Source of the DNA: Nitriliruptoraceae bacterium
Lineage (GTDB): Bacteria; Actinomycetota; Nitriliruptoria; Nitriliruptorales; Nitriliruptoraceae
Reading direction: 5' to 3'
Assembly: GCA_007131525.1 (NCBI GenBank)
Contig: SLQK01000097.1
Location: forward strand, 1 to 6,562
DNA: 6,562 nt
Below are positions 1-4,998 of the stretch, piece after piece (within the stretch, counting starts at the first letter, position 1; each line of letters begins with the position of its first letter). The notes under the pieces are model-generated. The model did no database searches. It was not told where the DNA came from and was given only the letters and a program-made list of their open reading frames with translations. Both the position numbers and the translations under genes were made by a program.

Positions 1-160
1 AGCCCTGCGTGACCCCGGGTGAGCGCGGGCGCGGGGTGCGCTGCGCCGCGCCACCGCGGCCGTCGGCCGAGGGGCTCAGGTGGCGCCCTCGCTACCCTCG
101 CGGCGGTGGCGGCCCCGGCCCCACCGCTCCGGCACCCACCCCCGGACGAGGACCTTTGCC
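1..160. other. Non-coding leader upstream of hemQ
   Basis: No gene can be supported here. Two forward frames meet stops almost at once (TGA at 10-12 and at 20-22), so the first bases could be the tail of an upstream gene, but too little is present to tell. A GC hairpin is possible: a perfect 7-bp inverted repeat, GGCGCGG at 28-34 and CCGCGCC at 46-52, with an 11-nt loop and no T-run. It could end upstream transcription or be chance in such GC-rich DNA. I found no convincing -35/-10 pair. Confidence 0.4.
148..152 (+). promoter_or_regulatory. Ribosome binding site deciding the hemQ start
   Basis: GAGGA lies 8 nt before the ATG at 161. It supports this start over the in-frame GTG at 80. Confidence 0.6.
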
Positions 161-958
161 ATGCTCGCACCCGCCCGCCCTGGGACCGGCTGGGGCGTGC
201 TCCACCTCATGTTCCGGGTGGACCACGCTGCCGCCGCCGACCTGCCCCCGACCGCGGCCAAGGAACTCGTCGAGCGGCTCGAGGCCTGGAGCGACCGGCT
301 GCAGCTGCACCTGTTCACCGGTCTCGGTCACAAGGCCGACCTGATCGTCATGGCGCTCAGCGAGGACCTGACGCTCCTCCGGGCGCTGCAGACCGAGCTG
401 TCGGCGACCGCGGTGGCACCGGCGTTCCACCTCGCCGACTCCTACCTGTCGCTGACCGAGGGCAGCGAGTACACCGACACCGCGGAGCGCTACCGCGACG
501 AGATGGCGGTCAAGGGTGTCACCGGCGAGGACCTCGACCGGCGGGTGGAGCAGTACGCGGAGCGCATGGCCGCCTACACGGAGTCGAAGCTCCACCCGCA
601 GATGCCCGAGTGGCAGCTGCTGTGCTTCTACCCGATGTCCCACCGCCGCGAAGGTGACGACAACTGGTACGCCCTCGACTACGAGGAGCGCAAGCGCCTG
701 ATGGGTGAGCACGGCCGCTCGGGCCGGGCCTACACCGGGCGGGTGCTGCAGCTGGTGAGCGCCTCCACCGGTCTGGACGACTGGGAGTACGCGGTCAGCC
801 TGTTCGCCCACGACCTCGCCGACATCAAGTCGATCGTCTACACCCTGCGCTACGACGAGGCGTCGGTCCGCTACGCGGAGTTCGGGCCCTTCGTGATCGG
901 GATCCGCCGCTCCCCCGCCGAGGCCGTCGCCGAGATCGGCCTCGACCGCGCCACGTGA
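161..958 (+). CDS. hemQ: Coproheme decarboxylase HemQ/ChdC (chlorite dismutase-like family)
   Basis: A 265-residue protein of the chlorite dismutase superfamily. HemQ oxidatively decarboxylates two propionates of coproheme III with H2O2 to give haem b, the final step of the coproporphyrin-dependent pathway in Gram-positive bacteria; it acts in the cytosol. Seen here: an N-terminal ferredoxin-like strand (HLMFRVD, 15-21), the YPMSHRR segment with the expected catalytic Tyr157, the NWY motif (169-170 region), MGEHG with the expected proximal haem ligand His184, and a C-terminal block (LRYDEASVRYAEFG, 229-242). Tyr157 and His184 are 27 residues apart, matching Tyr145/His172 of the S. aureus enzyme as I recall it. 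The position four residues after the Tyr, Lys in Firmicutes, is His161. ATG 161 is chosen because GAGGA (148-152) sits 8 nt upstream; an in-frame GTG at 80 would add a basic, low-complexity tail. The stop overlaps the next gene's start. Confidence 0.93.
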   Translation: MLAPARPGTGWGVLHLMFRVDHAAAADLPPTAAKELVERLEAWSDRLQLHLFTGLGHKADLIVMALSEDLTLLRALQTELSATAVAPAFHLADSYLSLTEGSEYTDTAERYRDEMAVKGVTGEDLDRRVEQYAERMAAYTESKLHPQMPEWQLLCFYPMSHRREGDDNWYALDYEERKRLMGEHGRSGRAYTGRVLQLVSASTGLDDWEYAVSLFAHDLADIKSIVYTLRYDEASVRYAEFGPFVIGIRRSPAEAVAEIGLDRAT

Positions 959-1560
959 GCCCGGCGCAGCTACTCGACCACCTCGGCTCCCACGTCCCCG
1001 GCGACCCGGTGGAGGCCAGATCCCTGGCCCGGACCCGGGCGCTGGTGGCCTGGCTGTCGGCCCCGCTCGACGAGCACGCCGACCCCACCCACGTGACGGG
1101 CTCGGCCATCGTGCTCGCCGCCGACGGTCGCGTGCTCCTGCACCGGCACAAGCGCCTCGGCCGCTGGCTGCAACCCGGTGGTCACCTCGACCCGGGCGAG
1201 ACCCCCTGGGCGGCGGCGGTGCGTGAGACGCAGGAGGAGACCGGGCTCGTCGCGCGCCACCCCGCGGGCGCGCCGCAGCTGCTGCACGTCGACGTCCACG
1301 AGGGCCCGCGTGGCCACGTCCACCTCGACCTGCGCTACCTGCTCCTCGGTGACACCGAGGTGGCGCTCCGGCCCGGCGCTGACGAGTCCCCCGACGTCGC
1401 CTGGTGGCGACCCGAGGACGCCGTGCCGATCACCGACGCCTCGACCCGGGCGGCGATGGCCGCGGTGGCGCGTCGCGAGGGGCACCCGCCTGCGGTCGGA
1501 GGTGCGGACGGCCTCCGTGGCGCGACCAGGCGGCTGGTCGGCCGTCGGGTTGCGGGCTGA
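955..1560 (+). CDS. NUDIX hydrolase
   Basis: A 201-residue NUDIX-family protein. The family hydrolyses nucleoside diphosphates linked to another moiety, using Mg2+ or Mn2+ held by the NUDIX helix. The full box G-x5-E-x7-R-E-U-x-E-E-x-G-U is present without deviation: Gly76, Glu82, Arg90-Glu91, Glu94-Glu95, Gly97-Leu98. Just before it is an HRHKRLGRWLQPGGH stretch (63-77) that I associate with a common actinobacterial NUDIX subgroup of unknown substrate. Residues 1-45 form a helical N-terminal extension, and the last 30 or so are Gly/Arg-rich and probably disordered. The GTG start overlaps the hemQ stop (GTGA, 955-958) and has no good Shine-Dalgarno sequence, so translation is probably coupled to hemQ. 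The substrate cannot be told from sequence; house-cleaning of oxidised nucleotides or another pyrophosphate is possible. Confidence 0.92.
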   Translation: MSPAQLLDHLGSHVPGDPVEARSLARTRALVAWLSAPLDEHADPTHVTGSAIVLAADGRVLLHRHKRLGRWLQPGGHLDPGETPWAAAVRETQEETGLVARHPAGAPQLLHVDVHEGPRGHVHLDLRYLLLGDTEVALRPGADESPDVAWWRPEDAVPITDASTRAAMAAVARREGHPPAVGGADGLRGATRRLVGRRVAG

Positions 1561-1566
1561 CCTCGG

Positions 1567-2550
1567 TCACCACACCGCTCGGTGGTCCTCGGCGACGCCG
1601 ACCAGCTCCACCTCGAGGGTGTCGTCGCCTCCTGCCGGCACCGTCCCGTGCCACCGCCCGATCGGTTGGGTGTACTCGCTGACGATGGGCCCGAGCTGCT
1701 CGCGACGGCTCCGCTGCCCGAGCGGCGAGAGGTCGAGCTGCGTGCCGGATCCGCGGACGTACCAGGGACCGGCCAGCGCGTCCTCGTCCGCGGGCGCCAG
1801 GGTGTCGAGCCGCAGCGGGCGTGGGTGCCCGTCGACCCACAGCAGGTCCTCGCCCTCGGCGACCCCGTTCATGCCCGTGGAGGCGTTCAGCCCGACCCGA
1901 GCGCCGTCGGTCGCGCGGCCCGCGCCCGCTGCCCAGCGCCACGTCGTCCGCCGATCCTGCCTGCCCGCCGTCCAGTCCCGCCACCCGGAGGCATCCGGGA
2001 CGAGGACCTGCTCACCACCGATGGCGAGCTCCAGGCTGGCGGCGGTCCCCGCGGCCTTCTCCGTCACGTTCCACCCACCACCCGAGGTGGCGGTCACCAG
2101 CACCACGGGGAGCACGTCGATGGCGGTGCGTCCACGGACCTCCAGGAGGCCCTGCGGGGTCGCGGCCCACAGGTCCAGAGCGCCGTCACCGGCCAGCTCC
2201 AGCCGGGCGTCACGTCGATGGAAGCTGGCGCCCTCCCGCGGTGTCGGCCCGACGGTGCGGGCCGATGACACGGTCCCGCGGGCCTCGAAGGTCAGGGTTC
2301 GCTCGCCCACGGTCGCGTAGGCGAAGGCGACGACCACCGGACCCAGACGCGCCACGGCGGCGCCGGCTACCACGGTCGTCCCGTCCTCGGTGGTACCGCC
2401 GACCGCGGCGTACAGCCACCGGCGGACCCGTCCCCGGCGTGGCCCGAAGCGGACCGGGTCGTGCCGGAGGTAGCCGGTCACCCGGCCGTAGCGCAGTCCG
2501 GTCCCCGGCGCCGCGATCACCGCGGTGTGGTCGGGCGTTGGTGCCCCCAT
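1567..2550 (-). CDS. DUF2804-like protein of unknown function
   Basis: A 327-residue protein that I assign to DUF2804 from its overall pattern; no biochemical role is established to my knowledge. Visible blocks are an Arg/Trp-rich N-terminal section (RVRRWLYAAVGG, 41-52), a hydrophobic beta stretch (LGPVVVAFAYATVG, 69-82), WNVTEKAAG (160-168), TWRWAAGAGRATDGARVGLN (203-222), a LLWVDG loop (236-241) and an EDHRAVW end (321-327). The Trp- and Gly-rich beta pattern suggests an all-beta, perhaps lipocalin-like, fold; that is inference. No signal peptide or membrane helix is evident. The start is well supported: GGGAGGAAGG (complement of 2554-2563) precedes ATG with 7 nt between GGAGG and the ATG. 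It lies 71 bp downstream of nucS on the same strand and may share its transcript. The N-terminus looks short for the family, with no Cys-containing segment before the Arg/Trp block. Confidence 0.7.
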   Translation of the reverse strand: MGAPTPDHTAVIAAPGTGLRYGRVTGYLRHDPVRFGPRRGRVRRWLYAAVGGTTEDGTTVVAGAAVARLGPVVVAFAYATVGERTLTFEARGTVSSARTVGPTPREGASFHRRDARLELAGDGALDLWAATPQGLLEVRGRTAIDVLPVVLVTATSGGGWNVTEKAAGTAASLELAIGGEQVLVPDASGWRDWTAGRQDRRTTWRWAAGAGRATDGARVGLNASTGMNGVAEGEDLLWVDGHPRPLRLDTLAPADEDALAGPWYVRGSGTQLDLSPLGQRSRREQLGPIVSEYTQPIGRWHGTVPAGGDDTLEVELVGVAEDHRAVW

Positions 2551-2553
2551 CGG

Positions 2554-2563
2554 CCTTCCTCCC
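2554..2563 (-). promoter_or_regulatory. Strong Shine-Dalgarno of the DUF2804-like gene
   Basis: On the minus strand this reads GGGAGGAAGG, a near-perfect anti-16S match. The GGAGG core (2562-2558) is 7 nt from the ATG at 2550, which fixes the start. Confidence 0.8.
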
Positions 2564-2605
2564 GGTGTGATGCAGCGGGCTGGCGCCACCGACGCCGGCA
2601 GCCCG

Positions 2606-2621
2606 GGCCGCTGACGCGGCC
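2606..2621 (-). terminator. GC hairpin directly after the nucS stop
   Basis: A perfect inverted repeat GGCCGC-TGAC-GCGGCC (6-bp stem, 4-nt loop) begins at the base after the nucS stop codon. No T-run follows, so it is not a classical intrinsic terminator. It could be a weak terminator, a 3'-end stabiliser or an attenuator between nucS and the DUF2804-like gene. Short GC stems also arise by chance at this base composition. Confidence 0.35.
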
Positions 2622-3281
2622 TCAGAACAGGCGGGGGTGCGGCTCCTCCTCGCCCCGCAGGATCGCGAGGTCGACCTCCACCCAGGCGATCCCCCGCGAC
2701 TCGGCGAGGACGCGGGCCTGGGGCTTGACGGTGGTCGCGGCCAGCACCCCGCGCACCGGTGCGAGCATGGGGTCTCGCTGCAGCCGGTCGAGGTAGCGCG
2801 TGAGCTGCTCGACCCCGTCGATCTCCCCGATCCGCTTGACCTCCACCGCGACCGCGCCCCCGTCGGCGTCCCGACACAGCAGGTCAACGGGACCGAGGTC
2901 GGTGCGGAACTCCCGCTGGACGCAGGTCAGGCCCGGCTCGAGGTGGGTCGGGTGGTCGGCCAGGAGCAGCTGGAGCTCCCGCTCGACGCCGTCGAGGGTG
3001 AGTCCGCGCTCGGTGTCCAGCTCGTAGCTGAGCTCGTCGAGCACCTCCTCGAAGGTGATGATCAACCGCTCCCCCTTGGGGTTGGTCACCTCCCAGGTGT
3101 CCCCGTCCTCGACGAGGTGGTTGGGGGCGTTCATCCAGTTCAGCGGCTTGTACGCGCCCACGTCGGCGTGGATCGCGACGCACCCGTCGGCTTTGACCAT
3201 CACCAGCCTCACGGCCGAGGTCAACGTGGACGACAGCCGCCCGTCGTAGACGGCGGAGCACCGGGCGATGAGCATGCGCAT
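2622..3281 (-). CDS. nucS: Endonuclease NucS/EndoMS (mismatch-specific)
   Basis: A 219-residue protein matching actinobacterial NucS along its whole length. NucS cuts both strands at certain mismatches, mainly those with G or T, and replaces MutS/MutL in most Actinobacteria and some Archaea. It opens with the family's usual MRxxIARCS-type start and carries the AYKPLNWM motif (43-50) of the N-terminal DNA-binding domain. The C-terminal RecB-like nuclease core has GPVDLLCRD (130-138) and VAVEVKR (144-150), giving likely metal-site residues Asp133, Glu147 and Lys149, followed by EQLTRYLDRLQRDP (158-171) with Gln159. The last residues, HPRLF, resemble the C-terminal sliding-clamp-binding peptide reported for this family. 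ATG 3281 has no clear Shine-Dalgarno; a TAGCGT box 7 nt upstream suggests leaderless translation. An alternative ATG two codons later (3275) is less likely. Confidence 0.96.
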   Translation of the reverse strand: MRMLIARCSAVYDGRLSSTLTSAVRLVMVKADGCVAIHADVGAYKPLNWMNAPNHLVEDGDTWEVTNPKGERLIITFEEVLDELSYELDTERGLTLDGVERELQLLLADHPTHLEPGLTCVQREFRTDLGPVDLLCRDADGGAVAVEVKRIGEIDGVEQLTRYLDRLQRDPMLAPVRGVLAATTVKPQARVLAESRGIAWVEVDLAILRGEEEPHPRLF

Positions 3282-3288
3282 GGGCCGG

Positions 3289-3294
3289 ACGCTA
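3289..3294 (-). promoter_or_regulatory. Likely -10 box for leaderless nucS transcription
   Basis: The minus strand reads TAGCGT, fitting the actinobacterial TAnnnT -10 pattern, and its 3' end is 7 nt from the nucS ATG. That spacing would start the mRNA at or next to the ATG, which agrees with the lack of a Shine-Dalgarno sequence. No good -35 box is visible. The assignment is inference from spacing and pattern. Confidence 0.5.
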
Positions 3295-3314
3295 CCAGCG
3301 TGGTCCCGGCCGAA

Positions 3315-3328
3315 CGGTGGTGCCACCG
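3315..3328. repeat. Inverted repeat between divergent promoters
   Basis: CGGTGG-TG-CCACCG: perfect 6-bp arms with a 2-bp spacer. It lies about midway between the two outward-facing -10-like hexamers, where an operator acting on both promoters could sit. The spacer is too short for a stable RNA hairpin on its own, which favours a protein-binding site. The function is inferred. Confidence 0.4.
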
Positions 3329-3335
3329 GCTCCGG

Positions 3336-3341
3336 TAGCAT
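3336..3341 (+). promoter_or_regulatory. Possible -10 box for ychF
   Basis: TAGCAT fits TAnnnT and sits within GGTAGCAT, mirroring GGTAGCGT on the nucS side. No -35 box is evident at 16-18 bp upstream (AACGGT at 3313-3318). Start-site data are lacking, so this is a weak call. Confidence 0.3.
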
Positions 3342-3555
3342 CGGACGGCGGTCCGCCATGATCGCCCGACGGTCCGCACCGCCACCACCTCCGTGGACGC
3401 GGCCGACACGGCGGGTCGCGTCGCGTCCGGCGCCGCCCGGGACGCCGCTCGCACCGACTCCGGTGGTGGGCGGCAGCGACGGCGGCTCGGGCCGCGCGCG
3501 CCCCCGCAGCCGCTGGCAGGCCCCCGGCCCCCCGACACCCCGAAGGACACCCACC

Positions 3556-4662
3556 ATGGCGCTCAAGGTCGGCCTGGTCGGGCTGCCGAACGTCGGGAAG
3601 TCCACGCTGTTCAACGCCGTGTCCCAGGCCGGCGCCGACGCCGCGAACTTCCCCTTCTGCACCATCGATCCCAACGTCGGCGTGGTGGCGGTCCCCGACG
3701 ACCGCCTCGACCGGCTCGCGGAGCTGGTCCGGCCGGCGAAGGTGATCCCGACCGCCATCGAGTTCGTGGACATCGCCGGGTTGGTCGCGGGCGCGTCCCG
3801 CGGCGAGGGGCTCGGGAACCAGTTCCTGGCCCACATCCGCGAGGTCGACGCCGTGTGCAACGTGGTCCGGTGCTTCGAGGACGACGACGTGGTCCACGTC
3901 GCCGGTTCGATCGACCCCGTCCGCGACATCGAGGTCGTCACCACCGAACTGGCGCTCAAGGACCTGGAGACCGTCGAACGCCGGCTCGAGCGCGCCCGGC
4001 GTGCCGCCAAGGCCAGCACGAAGGAGGCCGTCCGGGAGCGGGATCAGCTCGCCGCCCTGCTCGACCACCTCGCCGACGGGCAGGTGGCGCGGACCTTCCC
4101 CGGTGAGCTCGACGCGACCCTGGTGCGGGAGCTGTCCCTGCTCACGTCCAAGCCGGTGCTCTATGCGGCCAACGTCGCCGAGGAGGAGCTGGGTGCGCAC
4201 GGGGAGGCCGTCGGCAACCCCTACGTCGAGGTGGTGAGGGAGATCGCCGCGCGCGAAGGCGCCGAGGTGGTGGTGATCTCCGCCCGGGTCGAGGCCGAGC
4301 TGGCCGAGCTCGACGGCGCTGAACGGGCGGAGTACCTCGCCGACCTCGGTCTGGAGCGCTCGGGGCTCGAGCGGTTGATCGAGCACGCCTACACCTTGCT
4401 CGGGCTGCGCACCTTCTTCACCACCGGACCCAAGCAGGTCCGGGCCTGGACCGTGCCGGCCGGCTCGACCGCTCCGCGCGCGGCCCGAGAGATCCACACC
4501 GACTTCGAGCGGGGCTTCATCAAGGCCGAGGTCATCGCCTACGACGACTTCGACCGCCTCGGCTCCGAGGCCGCGGCGCGTGACGCCGGGCGGCTCCGGA
4601 TCGAGGGCAAGGAGTACGTGGTCGCCGACGGCGACGTCATCCTCTTCCGCTTCAACGTCTGA
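3556..4662 (+). CDS. ychF: Redox-regulated ATPase YchF (OLA1/Obg family)
   Basis: A 368-residue P-loop protein, close to the usual length of about 363. YchF/OLA1 binds ATP rather than GTP, associates with ribosomes and affects stress responses and translation. Features in order: P-loop GLPNVGKS (9-16); NFPFCTIDPNVG (31-42), the family signature in the switch region; DIAG (72-75) as the Walker B/G3 element, followed by the Gly-rich GASRGEGLGNQF; His114 in the HVAGSIDP segment, at the position of the catalytic His of E. coli YchF; a coiled-coil insert (about 130-185); NVAE (206-209), which replaces the GTPase NKxD and explains ATP preference; and a C-terminal TGS domain (about 284-367) containing TFFTTGPKQVRAW and EIHTDFERGFIKAEV. 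The ATG is preceded by AAGGA (3543-3547) with 8 nt spacing. No active-site substitutions were seen. Confidence 0.97.
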   Translation: MALKVGLVGLPNVGKSTLFNAVSQAGADAANFPFCTIDPNVGVVAVPDDRLDRLAELVRPAKVIPTAIEFVDIAGLVAGASRGEGLGNQFLAHIREVDAVCNVVRCFEDDDVVHVAGSIDPVRDIEVVTTELALKDLETVERRLERARRAAKASTKEAVRERDQLAALLDHLADGQVARTFPGELDATLVRELSLLTSKPVLYAANVAEEELGAHGEAVGNPYVEVVREIAAREGAEVVVISARVEAELAELDGAERAEYLADLGLERSGLERLIEHAYTLLGLRTFFTTGPKQVRAWTVPAGSTAPRAAREIHTDFERGFIKAEVIAYDDFDRLGSEAAARDAGRLRIEGKEYVVADGDVILFRFNV

Positions 4663-4669
4663 GCTCCAC

Positions 4670-4691
4670 CGGCCGGCCCCCCGCCCGGCCG
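4670..4691 (+). terminator. GC hairpin downstream of ychF
   Basis: A perfect 7-bp inverted repeat, CGGCCGG (4670-4676) and CCGGCCG (4685-4691), with an 8-nt C-rich loop, begins 7 nt after the ychF stop. There is no T-run, so it would be a tail-less, actinobacterial-style terminator or a partial attenuator ahead of the next two genes. Chance cannot be excluded. Confidence 0.35.
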
Positions 4692-4734
4692 ACGACCAGC
4701 CATCGCCGATCCGTCCCCCACGCCACCCCACCCC

Positions 4735-4740
4735 AGGAGG
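4735..4740 (+). promoter_or_regulatory. Strong Shine-Dalgarno of the 62-residue gene
   Basis: AGGAGG with 7 nt to the ATG at 4748. It is the main reason for treating the short frame as a gene and for choosing this start. Confidence 0.8.
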
Positions 4741-4747
4741 TCGAACG

Positions 4748-4936
4748 ATGACACGCAGCGAACCCATCACCCGCCTCGAGGTGGCCGCCTGCCCCACCCA
4801 CCGTATGGACGTCAAGCACTACGCGCCCTACGAGGTCGGCTGCGCCTGCCTGAGCGATGCCCGCCGCAGCGAGCTCGCGACCCGTCTCGCGGCCGCCCGC
4901 GCCGAGGGCAACCCCCTGGCGGAGATGGCAGAGTGA
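4748..4936 (+). CDS. Small Cys/His protein of unknown function (62 residues)
   Basis: I do not recognise this protein. It is a complete short gene: ATG with an ideal AGGAGG 7 nt upstream, 62 codons, and a TGA stop. Four potential metal ligands are arranged as Cys15-x2-His18-x13-Cys32-x-Cys34, in segments AACPTHRMD and VGCACLSD, with His24 as an alternative ligand. The rest (about 36-62) is predicted to be an Ala/Arg/Glu-rich helix (RRSELATRLAAARAEG). This could be a small zinc-binding protein or one with a redox-active CxC pair; both ideas are inference. No signal peptide or membrane segment is visible. It lies 85 bp after ychF and 62 bp before the ABC1 kinase gene, same strand, so it may be cotranscribed with either. 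Its codon use is GC-rich like its neighbours. Confidence 0.75.
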   Translation: MTRSEPITRLEVAACPTHRMDVKHYAPYEVGCACLSDARRSELATRLAAARAEGNPLAEMAE

Positions 4937-4987
4937 GCCGACCCGGGACGCGGGCGGCCACGAACCGGGAACGATGACGAGGAAGCC

Positions 4988-4992
4988 GGAGG
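4988..4992 (+). promoter_or_regulatory. Ribosome binding site deciding the ABC1 kinase start
   Basis: GGAGG with 6 nt to the GTG at 4999. It favours this GTG over the in-frame GTG at 5026. Confidence 0.7.
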
Positions 4993-4998
4993 CCAGAC

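Larger units (their letters stand above)
3282..3555. promoter_or_regulatory. nucS/ychF divergent intergenic region
   Basis: This 274-bp region lies between two divergently transcribed genes. Its nucS-proximal third holds TAGCGT facing left (3289-3294), TAGCAT facing right (3336-3341) and an inverted repeat between them (3315-3328). A second inverted repeat CGGAC-GGCG-GTCCG spans 3342-3355, and CGGTCCGC occurs twice (3349-3356, 3370-3377) at a 21-bp step. If the right-facing hexamer serves ychF, the leader would be about 210 nt. From 3380 to 3540 I see only C- and G-rich, low-complexity DNA. The ychF frame stays open upstream through here, but its translation is a Pro/Arg-rich string that looks non-coding. 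No riboswitch was recognised. Confidence 0.45.

Noticed and set aside
28..52. Strong intrinsic terminator near the left end
   Set aside because: The 7-bp stem is perfect but the 11-nt loop and lack of a T-run make it weak evidence in DNA this GC-rich; it is only mentioned within the leader entry.
80..160. N-terminal extension of HemQ from the in-frame GTG at 80
   Set aside because: The added 27 residues are Arg/Pro-rich and low complexity, and the ATG at 161 has a well-placed GAGGA.
1178..2320. Long plus-strand frame (380 codons) spanning the NUDIX and DUF2804-like genes
   Set aside because: It begins inside the NUDIX box in another frame and translates to Arg/Ser/Pro-rich sequence; both overlapped genes have better motif and start evidence.
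3221..3550. Minus-strand frame across the nucS/ychF intergenic region
   Set aside because: The translation is Arg/Ser/Pro-rich low complexity, overlaps the start of nucS and lacks a ribosome binding site; it reflects scarce stops in GC-rich DNA.
3268..3555. N-terminal extension of YchF (in-frame ATGs at 3268 and 3358)
   Set aside because: YchF proteins start right at the MALKVGLVGLPN-type sequence; the extension is Pro/Arg-rich with no family match, and AAGGA precedes the ATG at 3556.
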